From the NCBI RefSeq assembly GCF_900156375.1, contig NZ_FTNK01000004.1, positions 1-64,000 on the forward strand: a stretch of 64,000 nt of DNA, read 5' to 3'. The notes below the pieces were generated by a model. That model was not told the origin of the DNA. It saw only the letters and a program-made list of their open reading frames with translations, and did not search any database. A program made the position numbers and the translations under genes. Below, in pieces: positions 43,353 through 53,137 of the stretch; position 1 is the stretch's first letter, and each line of letters opens with the position of its first letter. This DNA is from Paenibacillus macquariensis. Its GTDB lineage: Bacteria; Bacillota; Bacilli; Paenibacillales; Paenibacillaceae.

Positions 43353-44483
43353 ATGCTTAAATTCGAAAATGTTAGCAAGACTTATCCAAATGGTTACCAA
43401 GCTGTGAAGAACGTTAGCTTTGAGATTGAAGAAGGAGAATTTATCGTACTTATTGGTCCAAGTGGTTGTGGTAAGACGACTACAATGAAGATGATTAACC
43501 GCTTAATGCCACATACAGAAGGTACAATCACCATCCGTGGCAAAGACATTACGAAAGAAGATCCTGTTGAATTAAGACGTAATATTGGCTATGTCATCCA
43601 ACAGGTGGGACTATTTCCTCACTATACGATTGAACAGAATATTGCACTTATTCCTCATCTTAAACGTTGGGATACAGCCAAGATCAAAGCTCGTGTATAT
43701 GAATTGTTAGAGATGGTCGGACTTGATCCAATCGAATACGCTTCTCGGTATCCTCGTCAACTATCAGGTGGACAACAACAACGAGTAGGTGTGGCTCGAG
43801 CATTAGCAGCAGACCCTGAGATCGTGCTGATGGATGAACCTTTCGGCGCATTAGATCCAATCACAAGAGAGCAATTACAAGACGAATTACTTAGACTTCA
43901 AAAAACAGTGAAAAAAACGATTATATTCGTAACGCATGACATGGATGAAGCTTTGAAATTAGGAGATAGGATTGCAGTCTTGAAAGACGGTGCTTTACTA
44001 CAGTTAGATACACCCGAGAAACTCCTGAAGGAACCCTCACATGGGTTCGTAGAAGAATTCATAGGGAAGAATCGTATTTATCAGAACCCTGCATTTATAT
44101 CGGTTAAGGATATTATGCGTGACAATCCTGCGATCGCCCTTCCAAGCATTTCCCCCGTTCGCGCTTTAGCTTCTATGAGAAAAAGCCGTACAGATACGTT
44201 GATTTTAAGTGATGACAAGGGTCAATTGACCGGTATCGTTTCTATATATGATCTACAATCGAAGTTGGAAGAAATACAGACGATTCAAGAGATTAGTGTA
44301 CCTGCTGTTCCTTATTTAAATGAGAATGCAACGGCTCAAGACGCACTTATTGCTATTGGGGATGCTAAGTTTGGTATTATTCCCATTATTGGAAAAGGCG
44401 AAAAAGTAGTGGGCGTGGTAACAAGATCAACCTTACTCACGACATTCGCAGATCATTGGGCGGGGAAGAGGGAGATCGAATGA
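43353..44483 (+). CDS. opuCA: Osmoprotectant ABC transporter ATP-binding protein with CBS domains
   Basis: This encodes 376 residues. The ATPase domain (1-240) has Walker A GPSGCGKTT, signature LSGGQQQRV, Walker B IVLMDEPFGALD and H-loop FVTHDMDEAL. Two CBS domains follow at about 255-370 (SVKDIMRDNPAIALPSISPV; ISVPAVPYLNENATAQDALI) and sense ionic strength or nucleotides in this family. It energises uptake of betaine, carnitine or choline. Its stop overlaps the permease start (ATGA). GGGGGG precedes the ATG. Confidence 0.94.
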   Translation: MLKFENVSKTYPNGYQAVKNVSFEIEEGEFIVLIGPSGCGKTTTMKMINRLMPHTEGTITIRGKDITKEDPVELRRNIGYVIQQVGLFPHYTIEQNIALIPHLKRWDTAKIKARVYELLEMVGLDPIEYASRYPRQLSGGQQQRVGVARALAADPEIVLMDEPFGALDPITREQLQDELLRLQKTVKKTIIFVTHDMDEALKLGDRIAVLKDGALLQLDTPEKLLKEPSHGFVEEFIGKNRIYQNPAFISVKDIMRDNPAIALPSISPVRALASMRKSRTDTLILSDDKGQLTGIVSIYDLQSKLEEIQTIQEISVPAVPYLNENATAQDALIAIGDAKFGIIPIIGKGEKVVGVVTRSTLLTTFADHWAGKREIE

Positions 44484-45133
44484 ATGATACACTGTGGCAA
44501 CAATTTATAAAACAACTGTCCATGCGTGGAGGAGATTTACTAACAGCGACAGGTCAGCATATGCAGCTTGTCCTGATATCGATGGCGATAGCGATCGTTG
44601 TGGGTGTTCCATTAGGTATTATTGTCTCACGGTATCCAGTCCTGAAGACATTCATTCTAGGTGGAGCAGGGATTCTGCAAACGATACCAAGTCTCGCCTT
44701 GTTGGGATTTATGATTCCGATATTTGGGATAGGTCTTAACACCGCAATAGCTGCACTTTTCCTATATTCTTTATTACCTATTATTAGAAATACATTTGCG
44801 GGTATTCAAGATGTCGATCGAGCCATGATAGAAGCGGCAAGAGGAATGGGAATGACCAATATGCAGATTTTATTCAAAATAGAAATACCGTTATCTTTGT
44901 CTGTCATTATGGCGGGTATTCGGACAGCTACCGTAATCAATGTAGGTACAGCCACTTTAGCAGCATTTATAGGTGCAGGTGGTCTCGGTGACTTTATCTT
45001 CTTAGGTATACAACGAAATATTGATGCTTTAATTCTGATGGGTGCTATACCTGCAGCTGTCCTTGCGTTGATACTTGACTTTTTACTTGGACGTATGGAG
45101 AAGTTGACGACACCAAAAGGTTTGAAACAATAA
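44480..45133 (+). CDS. opuCB: Osmoprotectant ABC transporter permease
   Basis: This encodes a 217-residue permease with about six helices and the EAA loop EAARGMGMTNMQILFKIEIP. ATG 44480 overlaps the opuCA stop; the longer frame from 44456 lies within opuCA. In Bacillus opuC and opuB operons a second permease gene (opuCD/opuBD) follows the binding protein. Here no such gene exists before the terminator, so this permease must work as a homodimer or with a partner encoded elsewhere. Confidence 0.92.
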   Translation: MNDTLWQQFIKQLSMRGGDLLTATGQHMQLVLISMAIAIVVGVPLGIIVSRYPVLKTFILGGAGILQTIPSLALLGFMIPIFGIGLNTAIAALFLYSLLPIIRNTFAGIQDVDRAMIEAARGMGMTNMQILFKIEIPLSLSVIMAGIRTATVINVGTATLAAFIGAGGLGDFIFLGIQRNIDALILMGAIPAAVLALILDFLLGRMEKLTTPKGLKQ

Positions 45134-45153
45134 CATATTAATGGAGGAATTAT

Positions 45154-46044
45154 ATGAATTATAAAAAATGGATCGTTATCGGTTTGGTTGCATGTATGTC
45201 CATGGCATTAGTCGCATGTGGTTCAGATAAGAAGAAGGAAAGCATTACAGTTGGATCTAAGAACTTTACGGAGAATATACTTTTAGCGCATATGATGGCT
45301 GATATCATTGAGAATAATACGGATCTGAAAGTAGTGCGTAAAGTAAATTTGGGTGGATCGAATGTAGCATGGAAAGCATTGTTAAACAATGATATTCAGC
45401 TATATCCGGACTACACAGGAACGATAGTATCTAACTATTATCAGGAAGAAACAGGAACTTCAGAAGAAACATTAGCTAGAACCCAAGAGTTACTCAAAAA
45501 AGATAAACTTGTTTTTCCGAATCAGATGGGTTTCAATAATACGTATACTTTAGCGGTCACGCAAGAAACTGCGGAGAAATACAAACTAACCACGTTTAGT
45601 GATCTAGCTAAAGTATCTAAGGACCTATTGCTAGGAAGTGAGTTCGAATTTAAGGATCGTCCTGATGGTTATCCTGGATTGAGTAAAGAATACGGCATGG
45701 TCTTTAAAGAAGTGAAGGGTATGGATCATGGTATTATGTATCGTTCAGTAGTAGATAAGAATGTTGATGTGATTGACGCGTTTGCTACAGATGGTCAGAT
45801 TAAGGTTAACAACTTAGTTATTTTAGAGGATGACAGAGCATTCTTCCCTCCATATGATGCGGGTCCACTGGTACGTCAGGATGTACTGACGAAATATCCA
45901 GAAGTAGCAGAGGCACTGAATAAACTTCAAGGTGTTCTGGATGAAACGACAATGCAAGAATTGAATTCAAAAGTCGATTCAGAAGGATTGAAAGAAGAAA
46001 CAGTAGCTCTAGATTTCCTGAAAGAAAAGGGTTTAATTAAATAG
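45154..46044 (+). CDS. opuCC: Osmoprotectant-binding lipoprotein
   Basis: This encodes 296 residues. The lipobox LVAC puts the lipidated cysteine at Cys22, and the OpuAC-type binding domain fills the rest (ITVGSKNFTENILLAHMMAD, LYPDYTGTIVSNYY, VIDAFATDGQI). It captures quaternary amines outside the membrane and hands them to the permease. It follows opuCB by 20 bases with its own ATGGAGG. It is the last gene of the operon; a terminator follows at 46061. Confidence 0.93.
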   Translation: MNYKKWIVIGLVACMSMALVACGSDKKKESITVGSKNFTENILLAHMMADIIENNTDLKVVRKVNLGGSNVAWKALLNNDIQLYPDYTGTIVSNYYQEETGTSEETLARTQELLKKDKLVFPNQMGFNNTYTLAVTQETAEKYKLTTFSDLAKVSKDLLLGSEFEFKDRPDGYPGLSKEYGMVFKEVKGMDHGIMYRSVVDKNVDVIDAFATDGQIKVNNLVILEDDRAFFPPYDAGPLVRQDVLTKYPEVAEALNKLQGVLDETTMQELNSKVDSEGLKEETVALDFLKEKGLIK

Positions 46045-46060
46045 AATCATCAGTGAAGAA

Positions 46061-46090
46061 AGTGGCTACCGCTAACAATGGGTAGCCATT
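46061..46090 (+). terminator. Terminator of the opuC operon
   Basis: AGTGGCTACC pairs with GGTAGCCATT (one G-U pair) around ten bases; TTCC rather than a full T run follows. Confidence 0.65.
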
Positions 46091-46173
46091 TCCTATGTAT
46101 ATATTGTTCCTGTGCCATATAGATCTGTTTGCCGCTTTCGTTATAATGCTCTATGCTTATATGGAAGTAATTA

Positions 46174-46845
46174 ATGATACGAGGTGGAATTATTTGTAGC
46201 GCATTATTAAAAATAGAACGTCGTGATATTCCGAAAGCTGCAAGTGTATTGGCGCAAGCGTTCGCGAAGGAAGATCCATTGTATCAACATATTTTACCTG
46301 ATGAGACCACGAGGCTACGCGTCATGAATATATTCTTTCATCGGTATGTTGAAATGCTGTATCCATATTGTGATTTGCTGACGACGTCAGACAACTATGA
46401 GGCCGTTGCGTTGGTGTTTCATTCGGAACGTGAAGCGGGAACATTACGTTCGAAAATCAAATATATGAAGCAAATTGCATATGCCATAATCACATCATTA
46501 CCGATCTGTCGAATCATTGGGATACGCGGATTTGTGCGGGGAATATCTATCTTACTTAACATGAGTTCATCGTGGTTATCGATGTTAGGCGATAAGCAAT
46601 ATATGCACCTTGATATGCTTGTTGTACAGGAACAATATCGCGGACAAGGTTACGTTACGAAGGTCATTAAGCCTCTACTATCCGAATGCCGGTCGAAGAA
46701 TATCGCTTGTACGCTTGAGACACAGACGATAAGCAATTTACCTATCTATGAACATTATCAGTTCCGTACGGTGAAAGTCATCGCTTTGCCAAACAGTTCA
46801 CTTGAGCAGTATTGTATGGTGTACGCGCCACCTGACGCTGATTAG
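46174..46845 (+). CDS. GNAT-family acetyltransferase
   Basis: This encodes up to 223 residues. The acetyl-CoA motif A is LVVQEQYRGQGYVTKVI, and the protein opens LKIERRDIPKAASVLAQAF. The overall form fits the small-molecule GNAT group that acts on drugs or polyamines. The ATG at 46174 lies before the ribosome site: GAGGTGG at 46181-46187 points to a start near ATT 46192 instead, which is not a standard codon. The segment TACGAGGTGGAATTAT is shared with the gene at 36289, where ATG follows. Single gene, flanked by terminators. Confidence 0.8.
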   Translation: MIRGGIICSALLKIERRDIPKAASVLAQAFAKEDPLYQHILPDETTRLRVMNIFFHRYVEMLYPYCDLLTTSDNYEAVALVFHSEREAGTLRSKIKYMKQIAYAIITSLPICRIIGIRGFVRGISILLNMSSSWLSMLGDKQYMHLDMLVVQEQYRGQGYVTKVIKPLLSECRSKNIACTLETQTISNLPIYEHYQFRTVKVIALPNSSLEQYCMVYAPPDAD

Positions 46846-46850
46846 TATAT

Positions 46851-46910
46851 AAATAACCCCTGATTAAACTAACTGTTATTTCCAACAGTTAGTTTAATCA
46901 GGGGTTATTT
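46851..46910. terminator. 27-bp perfect hairpin, bidirectional terminator
   Basis: The left arm begins AAATAACCCCTGATTAAAC and the right arm ends GTTTAATCAGGGGTTATTT; all 27 pairs match around the loop ATTTCC. It separates the convergent acetyltransferase and HemAT genes. Confidence 0.9.
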
Positions 46911-46923
46911 TGATGATGTGAGA

Positions 46924-48258
46924 TTAGATATTTTTAGTCGTGTGATATAACGTTTCTGCTGAGGCTGCAACTTTATCTGTCGATGAGCCAATCTCCTCAA
47001 TTACGCCAACTAAGGATCTGATCTCATCCTCCATACTGTTAATTTCATTCATATTACTTTCCATAGACTCAATAATATGATCAAATACAGCTTTGGTTTC
47101 ATTGGATTCATTCTGACCGGCTGCAACTTGAATATTTACTTCTTTAATCGAATTAACAACCTCAGTCGTATATTCTCTCGATTGTTGGATGAGATCAGTA
47201 ATTTTGCTTACACTATCACGTGTATCACCTGATAATCTCTGAACTTCTTGAGCAACAACACTAAATCCTCTTCCATGCTCCCCAGCTCTTGCCGATTCTA
47301 TAGCTGCATTTAAAGATAACATTTTCGTCTGTTTCGCAATATCTTGAACGATATTGATGATATTGGTTATTTGTTCAAACGAATCGTTAAAATTCATAAC
47401 ATTATTTCTCATGACTTGTGTACTTTCACTTATTAACATAATTCTTTCTGATAGTTGTTGAAGTTTATCTTTGCCTTCACTTGCTAAAGACTGTGTTTCG
47501 TTTACCTTTTCAATAGAATGCATAAATGAGCTATTAACCTGATTACTGCTAGCGACCAGTTCTAGCACAGATGAACTTGTTTGCTCCGTTAACGATGCTA
47601 GTTCTTCAGTAGCTTCAGTGATTTTACCTTTAAGGTTGTCTTTTACATTAGAATAGACTTGTTCTCTATGTAGCATATTTTCTCTTTCATACGCTTCTAG
47701 CACCAATTGCTGTTCGAAATTAAGTAGTTTGCTTATGACTTTACTAATTCGAAGGCTTTCTTTGTGGTTGTTTATATTCCGATCGACTACATCAAAAAGC
47801 GCATTTTGTAGATTCTGAAATGCACCCATGTACCATTTGGGTTCCAAACCTATCGCTTGGTGAACTTTCGCAATCTTCAATCGCTTGTCGATAAATTCAG
47901 AATCAATATTACCACTGAACATTTCAATCAAATGGTTTCTGAGCGTCATCTTTAATCTATCAACCGTACTATTATTCTTAATTATTTGTTCGAGGACTTT
48001 AACGTCAAGCACGGTCTGATAAAAAGATGACGTTATTTCATCGATATGTTGTGTAATTAAAGGTTGGATCGCTTTCAATAACTTAACATCTTCTTCTTGT
48101 AAATTAATCATGGACATTTGCCTAGCAGTATCACTATTAGCATCGATGTCTATATTTACGTGTTCGATCGTTGCCTTCTCTAGCCACTCGGATTTAGGAG
48201 TAGAGGAACCGAATTTTTTTGCTAATCCCGAAAAAGGACATTTGTCCAATGAAATCAC
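46924..48258 (-). CDS. hemAT: Heme-based aerotactic transducer
   Basis: This encodes about 444 residues of a soluble chemoreceptor. The globin-coupled sensor domain covers about 45-200, with proximal His133 in [14 protein letters not shown] and Tyr80 in the distal region. The signalling domain follows (about 230-444), with the tip around [20 protein letters not shown] and [10 protein letters not shown]. It binds oxygen and steers swimming through CheA. GTG 48258 is almost on its ribosome site; TTG 48249 gives better spacing, so the true start may be three codons later. Confidence 0.92.
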   Translation of the reverse strand: MISLDKCPFSGLAKKFGSSTPKSEWLEKATIEHVNIDIDANSDTARQMSMINLQEEDVKLLKAIQPLITQHIDEITSSFYQTVLDVKVLEQIIKNNSTVDRLKMTLRNHLIEMFSGNIDSEFIDKRLKIAKVHQAIGLEPKWYMGAFQNLQNALFDVVDRNINNHKESLRISKVISKLLNFEQQLVLEAYERENMLHREQVYSNVKDNLKGKITEATEELASLTEQTSSSVLELVASSNQVNSSFMHSIEKVNETQSLASEGKDKLQQLSERIMLISESTQVMRNNVMNFNDSFEQITNIINIVQDIAKQTKMLSLNAAIESARAGEHGRGFSVVAQEVQRLSGDTRDSVSKITDLIQQSREYTTEVVNSIKEVNIQVAAGQNESNETKAVFDHIIESMESNMNEINSMEDEIRSLVGVIEEIGSSTDKVAASAETLYHTTKNI

Positions 48259-48719
48259 ATCCTTAGTGTTATATAAGCTATTTGTCTGTACGAGAAGTCT
48301 TTTATAATAGAAATAGCAGAATATTGTTTAACAAAAAAGGATACATTATATTTGACTTAATACGTTATTCTAACATACGTTCGGCATCTTTCCACATCAT
48401 TCTACAATATTTTTTTGTTCTTAAATAACAGTATATTTTGGACTTTTTCTTATGGATATTGATAGAATAATGTTAGTTTCTGAGGGTAGTTTATATGATC
48501 GCTTGTTAACAGAAATTAATGTGAAGATAAGTGCATGCTTTTCCACAAAATCGTATTGTCGAGAGATATGTACAAAGGGTGAATATATAATATTAAGATG
48601 AGGAGAGTGACATGAGATGTTTTTCATGATATAATATCTTTAAATTAAGATTTAATGTTTAAAGGTAATTGAATTGAAACCAAATAACATTAATAAAAAT
48701 AGATGTGGAGGAATTAATA
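48259..48719. other. Intergenic region between hemAT and the dioxygenase gene
   Basis: A+T-rich, no gene seen. It must hold both divergent promoters; on the minus strand TATTAT near 48310 is a candidate -10 for hemAT, but no clear sigma-D flagellar promoter is evident. Confidence 0.35.
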
Positions 48720-49700
48720 ATGAATGAAATAAAAGGTATACACCACGTAACAGCCATTACAAGTAGTGCAGAAAAGAACTATGAGTTCTTCACATATGTG
48801 TTAGGTATGCGTCTAGTAAAGAAAACGGTGAACCAAGATGACATTCAGACGTATCACTTATTTTTTGCAGATGACGCAGGTAGTGCGGGTACAGATATGA
48901 CGTTCTTTGATTTCCCTGGCATTGCCAAAGGTGTACATGGTACAAATGAAATTTCTAAAACATCTTTCCGTGTACCAAGTGATGCAGCGTTAGATTACTG
49001 GGTGAAACGTTTGGACCGACTAGAAGTGAAACATACAGGCATTAAAGAACAATTTGGTAAAAAGAATCTTTCTTTTGTTGACTTTGATGATCAACAATAT
49101 CAATTGATCTCAGATGAGGTTAATGAAGGTGTTGCTGCGGGGACACCATGGCAAAAAGGACCGGTTCCCTTAGAATATGCTATTACAGGTCTAGGTCCAA
49201 TTCATGTTCGTGTTGCTCATTTCGATCATTTTAAAGAGATATTAGAAAAAGTTCTTTTATTTAAAGAAATTGATAAGGCAGGTTCAAACCATTTATTCGA
49301 AGTGGGTGAAGGTGGGAATGGTGCACAAATCATTGTTGAGCATAATGTGATTCTTCCACAAGCAAGACAAGGATACGGCACTGTCCATCATGCGGCATTC
49401 CGTGTTGAGGATCGTTCAGTGTTAGAACATTGGATCGCACGTCTACAAGATTTCGGACTTCAATCGTCGGGCTATGTGGATCGCCACTTTTTCGAGTCAT
49501 TGTACGCAAGAGTTGCACCACAGATTCTATTTGAGTTCGCAACCGATGGTCCAGGATTTATGGGAGATGAACCTTATGAAACCCTTGGAGAGAAATTATC
49601 TTTACCTCCATTCCTAGAACCTAGACGTGAACAGATTGAAAAATTAGTGCGTCCGATTGATACCGTACGAAGCACGATAGAATTTAACAAAGAAGTGTAA
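48720..49700 (+). CDS. Ring-cleaving dioxygenase of the VOC superfamily (MhqO/LinE-like)
   Basis: This encodes 326 residues with two VOC modules. It opens IKGIHHVTAITSSAEKNYEF, where the first His is an iron ligand; the second module has HHAAFRVEDRSVLEHWI and a Glu in the LFEFATDGPGF segment. This type opens hydroquinone or catechol rings and is induced by quinones in Bacillus under MhqR. ATG 48720 follows GGAGG; the GTG at 48705 overlaps the site. It stands alone, yet the azoreductase/MarR region at 60-62 kb belongs to the same stress theme. Confidence 0.9.
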   Translation: MNEIKGIHHVTAITSSAEKNYEFFTYVLGMRLVKKTVNQDDIQTYHLFFADDAGSAGTDMTFFDFPGIAKGVHGTNEISKTSFRVPSDAALDYWVKRLDRLEVKHTGIKEQFGKKNLSFVDFDDQQYQLISDEVNEGVAAGTPWQKGPVPLEYAITGLGPIHVRVAHFDHFKEILEKVLLFKEIDKAGSNHLFEVGEGGNGAQIIVEHNVILPQARQGYGTVHHAAFRVEDRSVLEHWIARLQDFGLQSSGYVDRHFFESLYARVAPQILFEFATDGPGFMGDEPYETLGEKLSLPPFLEPRREQIEKLVRPIDTVRSTIEFNKEV

Positions 49701-49741
49701 ATAATAGCATTCGTAAGAATGATATAGCATTCAAATGACAA

Positions 49742-49780
49742 AACCACGAGGTACAGTTGACCTGTACTTCGTGGTTCTTT
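49742..49780 (+). terminator. Rho-independent terminator
   Basis: AACCACGAGGTACAG pairs with CTGTACTTCGTGGTT, followed by CTTTTG. It ends the dioxygenase transcript. Confidence 0.85.
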
Positions 49781-49851
49781 TGCGTCTGTATATCAATCGT
49801 TCATTCACAATCTAATGTTCATATTTAGGAGAAGGACGTTATATCATGCGC

Positions 49852-51201
49852 TTATTGCAGTAACCATAATGCAGGGACATTCGTTGGTTCCCAACCGGCT
49901 AATGATGTGTGGGGTTGACGACATGAATACACAGAACCATTGTAGGATACTAACGTTCCTAATGTATAAGCTGTGTTTATTGCCCAAGCTGGTGTTGTTG
50001 GCGCAACAGCAGTGGTGCCATTTACCGTACTTACTGTTGATTGATTGGCCGCGGCATCGATTGCATACACATTGAAAGTATATGCAGTGGCTGGGCTAAG
50101 TCCTGTTACGGTATAATCCGTCGTTGATCCAGGAACGGATGCGACGAATACGGTTCCATTAAATATGCGATAACCAGTCACACTAACATTGTCAGATGAA
50201 GCGTTCCACATTAACTGAATGCTAGTGGATGTAGGGGTTCCCATGACATGCAAGTTACCGGGTGCTGTTGGTGCTTGTGTATCGACAGGATCAGGAACAT
50301 TGGTAGTCACGCTTACAGCATTACTTCCATTGGAGACGTTCCCAGCAGCGTCTATCGCCTTGACACTAAAAGTATAGGCCGTATTCACGGTCAGTCCAGT
50401 TGCAGAGTAACTTAATGTTGTGCCAGATACGGTAGCAGCTAAGTTTGATCCTTTAAATATTTGATAGCCGGTTACGCCAACATTATCTGTTGATGCATTC
50501 CAAGCTAACGAAACGCTGGTGGATGTTGTACCAGTTGATGTCAGAGCTGATGGAGCAGAAGGAGCTTGTGTATCGACAGGATTGCTACCGTTAAAGTTGA
50601 CATCAATAACATTGTAGAAGGCATTTGCAGTATCAGAAATTTCCCAGACAGCCAAGATCACTTGGTATCCAGTGCGAGCGGGGACATTACAAGTATCTGT
50701 GTAGGTGAATGGTGGTTGTTTACCCCCATAGTTCACAGAGCAGAAAGGTGTCAAGTCAAATGAATTACGAGTAAGAACAGCATTAGGATTCCAGTCAGCC
50801 TTTGTAATATAATACTTCCAGCTTGTTGTCGCATGAGCGGCAGAAATTTTCCAATTAAATGTATTTGTTCCAGCAGTTATGTTGACTTTAGACCACCGAG
50901 TTGCTGTTTGTTCATCCAGATTTGGAAAGGCGCCATTGGCACTAGCAATCTTTCCATCAGCGGGCCCGGCAGTAGGGAATCCCTTAGGTGCTTCCAGACT
51001 TTGTGGTTCATAAATGATCGATCCACAATTCGTGTTCTGCCCAGATTTACAGAGCGCTGCTCGACTAGCAGGTCCATCAATATATCCGTGTGCAAATGAA
51101 TTACCTGCGAATAACAAAGTACTCATTGAAGCCAATAAGGCGATACATCCGTACACTAGAAATTTTGCCAAAGATGAATTAGAAAGTCGTAAACATGACA
51201 T
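49852..51201 (-). CDS. Chitin-active AA10 lytic polysaccharide monooxygenase with two FnIII and a CBM
   Basis: This encodes 449 residues, secreted. A signal peptide ends at Ala37, leaving His38 ([14 protein letters not shown]) as the N-terminal copper ligand; His123 ([12 protein letters not shown]) is the second. The AA10 domain reaches about 207, then two fibronectin type III domains (about 213-300 and 310-398, each with [18 protein letters not shown] text), then a CBM5/12 chitin-binding domain ([26 protein letters not shown]). It oxidatively cleaves crystalline chitin. GGAGGAG precedes the ATG. A second, broken copy lies at 53138-54502. Confidence 0.93.
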   Translation of the reverse strand: MSCLRLSNSSLAKFLVYGCIALLASMSTLLFAGNSFAHGYIDGPASRAALCKSGQNTNCGSIIYEPQSLEAPKGFPTAGPADGKIASANGAFPNLDEQTATRWSKVNITAGTNTFNWKISAAHATTSWKYYITKADWNPNAVLTRNSFDLTPFCSVNYGGKQPPFTYTDTCNVPARTGYQVILAVWEISDTANAFYNVIDVNFNGSNPVDTQAPSAPSALTSTGTTSTSVSLAWNASTDNVGVTGYQIFKGSNLAATVSGTTLSYSATGLTVNTAYTFSVKAIDAAGNVSNGSNAVSVTTNVPDPVDTQAPTAPGNLHVMGTPTSTSIQLMWNASSDNVSVTGYRIFNGTVFVASVPGSTTDYTVTGLSPATAYTFNVYAIDAAANQSTVSTVNGTTAVAPTTPAWAINTAYTLGTLVSYNGSVYSCRQPHTSLAGWEPTNVPALWLLQ

Positions 51202-51561
51202 GTTTAATAACTCCTCCTTTATTTGGGACGAAGGTTTAACAACAAATGATTTTGATTAAACCTCAATTTGATATCTCAAATTACACCTCCTTTTTGTTGT
51301 TGAAACGAATTTATATACATTCACTGGTGAGTGACTGTATTCGGCACTTGATAATAATTCATATAACTTAGGATTATGATTATTACTAAATTATGGTAAA
51401 ATAAATTAAAAATGTTTAATTTATCCATCTGTATATGCAGAGGAAGAGAGAAATAGAATTAAATTGTAGATATATAGCTTCACGTTCAAGTGGGTTCTCA
51501 ACTGCCGACAATCATGTGACAAAATCCTCGACATGTCGAATCACACGCATATTTTTGCGGA
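51202..51561. other. Divergent promoter region of the chitin locus
   Basis: It separates the LPMO gene from the chitinase remnant. A second AGGAGG lies on the minus strand near 51290, followed by only a seven-codon frame. No other gene is seen. Confidence 0.4.
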
Positions 51562-52196
51562 ATGAGAGCGTTGAATGGGCTAGCTGTTCTGCTAGCTTCC
51601 CCACTGAGCGTTTCGGCTGCAGAAGTCAATAGTAAAGTTGTTAGTGAGAAGAAGGTTGTAAGCTCGGCGACCCTCACTTCCTCAATAAGTGTAAACGGTT
51701 ACAAGGGGAGTGCACTTGCTGTTGGCGTGAACTTGCTGCATTTCTAGCAAACCTTGCGCATGAGACCGGCGGAGGTTGGGCAACCGCACCAGGTGGGGAG
51801 TTGAAATGGGGACTGTTCTGGAATGAGAATATTGCAGGTCGAACAGGCGTGAATAAAGATGCCTTCGTCGATCCAGCAACGAGTGAGCTCTATCCAGGCG
51901 TGAAGGATAAGTGGTACTATGGATGGGGACCCATCATGATGAGTTGGAACTTCAACTATGGATTATTTAGTTCTATCATTTATGGGGACAAGAATGTACT
52001 GCTTAGTAAGCCGGAGATCATATCAGCAGATGGAAAAATAGGGTTCATGACCGCTATTCTATTGGAGACGAATCTAGGAGAGACAGAAGGAAGTTCTGTC
52101 AAACGTCGTGACGGGCACTATCGCGATTTTACGAGCAAAATGGGTGTAGATATCACAGGTGAGAAATTAGACACGTTAGGCATGAAGCCGTTTTAA
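51562..52196 (+). pseudogene. GH19-type chitinase, frameshifted
   Basis: ATG 51562 opens a signal peptide (ALNGLAVLLASPLSVSAAE) and a short mature part, then the frame is lost near 51730. In another frame the catalytic region continues as ELAAFLANLAHETGGGWATA, with the HET glutamate, and from 51801 KWGLFWNENIAGRTGV and YYGWGPIMMSWNFNYG, ending at TAA. A further in-frame gap before LLETNLGETEG shortens it. Intact relatives are over 250 residues. It no longer yields a working enzyme. Confidence 0.75.
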
Positions 52197-52214
52197 CCAA
52201 GGATAGCTAAGAAT

Positions 52215-52251
52215 AGGTGGATCAGGATGTATTTACTGATTCACCTTTTTT
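52215..52251 (+). terminator. Rho-independent terminator
   Basis: AGGTGGATCAG pairs with CTGATTCACCT (one G-U pair), followed by TTTTT. Confidence 0.75.
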
Positions 52252-52396
52252 GTTGTTGGTACGAGAGAGACGAATAAATACTGATTGCAAAGATCGTATT
52301 GAACTTTTGAATATAACTATAATAATTTCTATTGGAATGATCGGATATTATACAGTAAATTTAGGGAATATTAAATAGTAGAGGAGTTAATAAACG

Positions 52397-53050
52397 ATGA
52401 GTAAGCCCTTACTGGTTATTGTTGGAGCAGGAAATGGCGTGAGCGCGGGCGTGGCAAGGAAATTTGGTGCAAACGGGTTTCGAGTAGTACTTGTAGCCAG
52501 AAATCAACAATCTCTAAATCAATATACGAGTGAACTGGCTGAACATAATGTGGAAGCGTATAGCATAACCGCAGATGCATCAGATTGTCATTCGATAACG
52601 AATGCTTTCGATCAGATCACACAGAAATTTGGGACTCCAGAAGTGTTAGTATACAATGCAGCAGCCATAAGTCAAAGTGATCCACTGACATTGACTGAGA
52701 CAGAATTACAAGAAGATTTCAAAGTGAATGTGTCAGGTGCACTTACGAGTGCTCAGCAAGTGATTCCAGCGTTCATAGAACAGAATAAGGGTACGTTATT
52801 ATTTACGGGCGGGGGATTTGCAGTGGCACCTTCGGCTAAATACACTTCTCTTTCGATCGGTAAAGCGGGGATTCGGGCATTGGCATTTGCTTTGGCAGAG
52901 GAGTTGAATCCGCATGGGATTCATGTGGGTACAGTGACAATAGCTGGGAATGTATCTCCGGGTACATTCTTTGATCCGGATCTCATTGCCGAACGATATT
53001 GGGAATTACACACGAATAAGGATCTGACGGAAATCGTATACGCTCAATAA
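52397..53050 (+). CDS. Short-chain dehydrogenase/reductase
   Basis: This encodes 217 residues with a Rossmann fold. The cofactor motif is VGAGNGVSAGVARKFG, the NAA motif is VYNAAAIS, and the active site KYTSLSIGKAG keeps Tyr-x-x-x-x-x-Lys in slightly altered spacing; a Ser upstream is replaced by the TGGGFAV segment. It is shorter than the 250-residue norm, as in the YwnB/YdfG-like small SDRs. ATG follows GAGGAG. It lies between chitin genes but is flanked by terminators and is likely unrelated to them. Confidence 0.85.
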   Translation: MSKPLLVIVGAGNGVSAGVARKFGANGFRVVLVARNQQSLNQYTSELAEHNVEAYSITADASDCHSITNAFDQITQKFGTPEVLVYNAAAISQSDPLTLTETELQEDFKVNVSGALTSAQQVIPAFIEQNKGTLLFTGGGFAVAPSAKYTSLSIGKAGIRALAFALAEELNPHGIHVGTVTIAGNVSPGTFFDPDLIAERYWELHTNKDLTEIVYAQ

Positions 53051-53084
53051 CATCAGAACATGAACATGATGTTGTATCAATAGT

Positions 53085-53130
53085 AAAAAAGCATGATGTC
53101 ACCTGGTAGAGGGTAACATCATGCTTTTTT
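53085..53130. terminator. Bidirectional terminator
   Basis: AAAAAAGCATGATGT pairs perfectly with ACATCATGCTTTTTT. It serves both the SDR gene and the convergent second LPMO gene. Confidence 0.92.
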
Positions 53131-53137
53131 CACTAAT

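Noticed and set aside
51280..51300. Possible seven-codon leader peptide behind an AGGAGG upstream of the first LPMO
   Set aside because: Too short to judge and no regulatory codons or alternative hairpins are visible around it.
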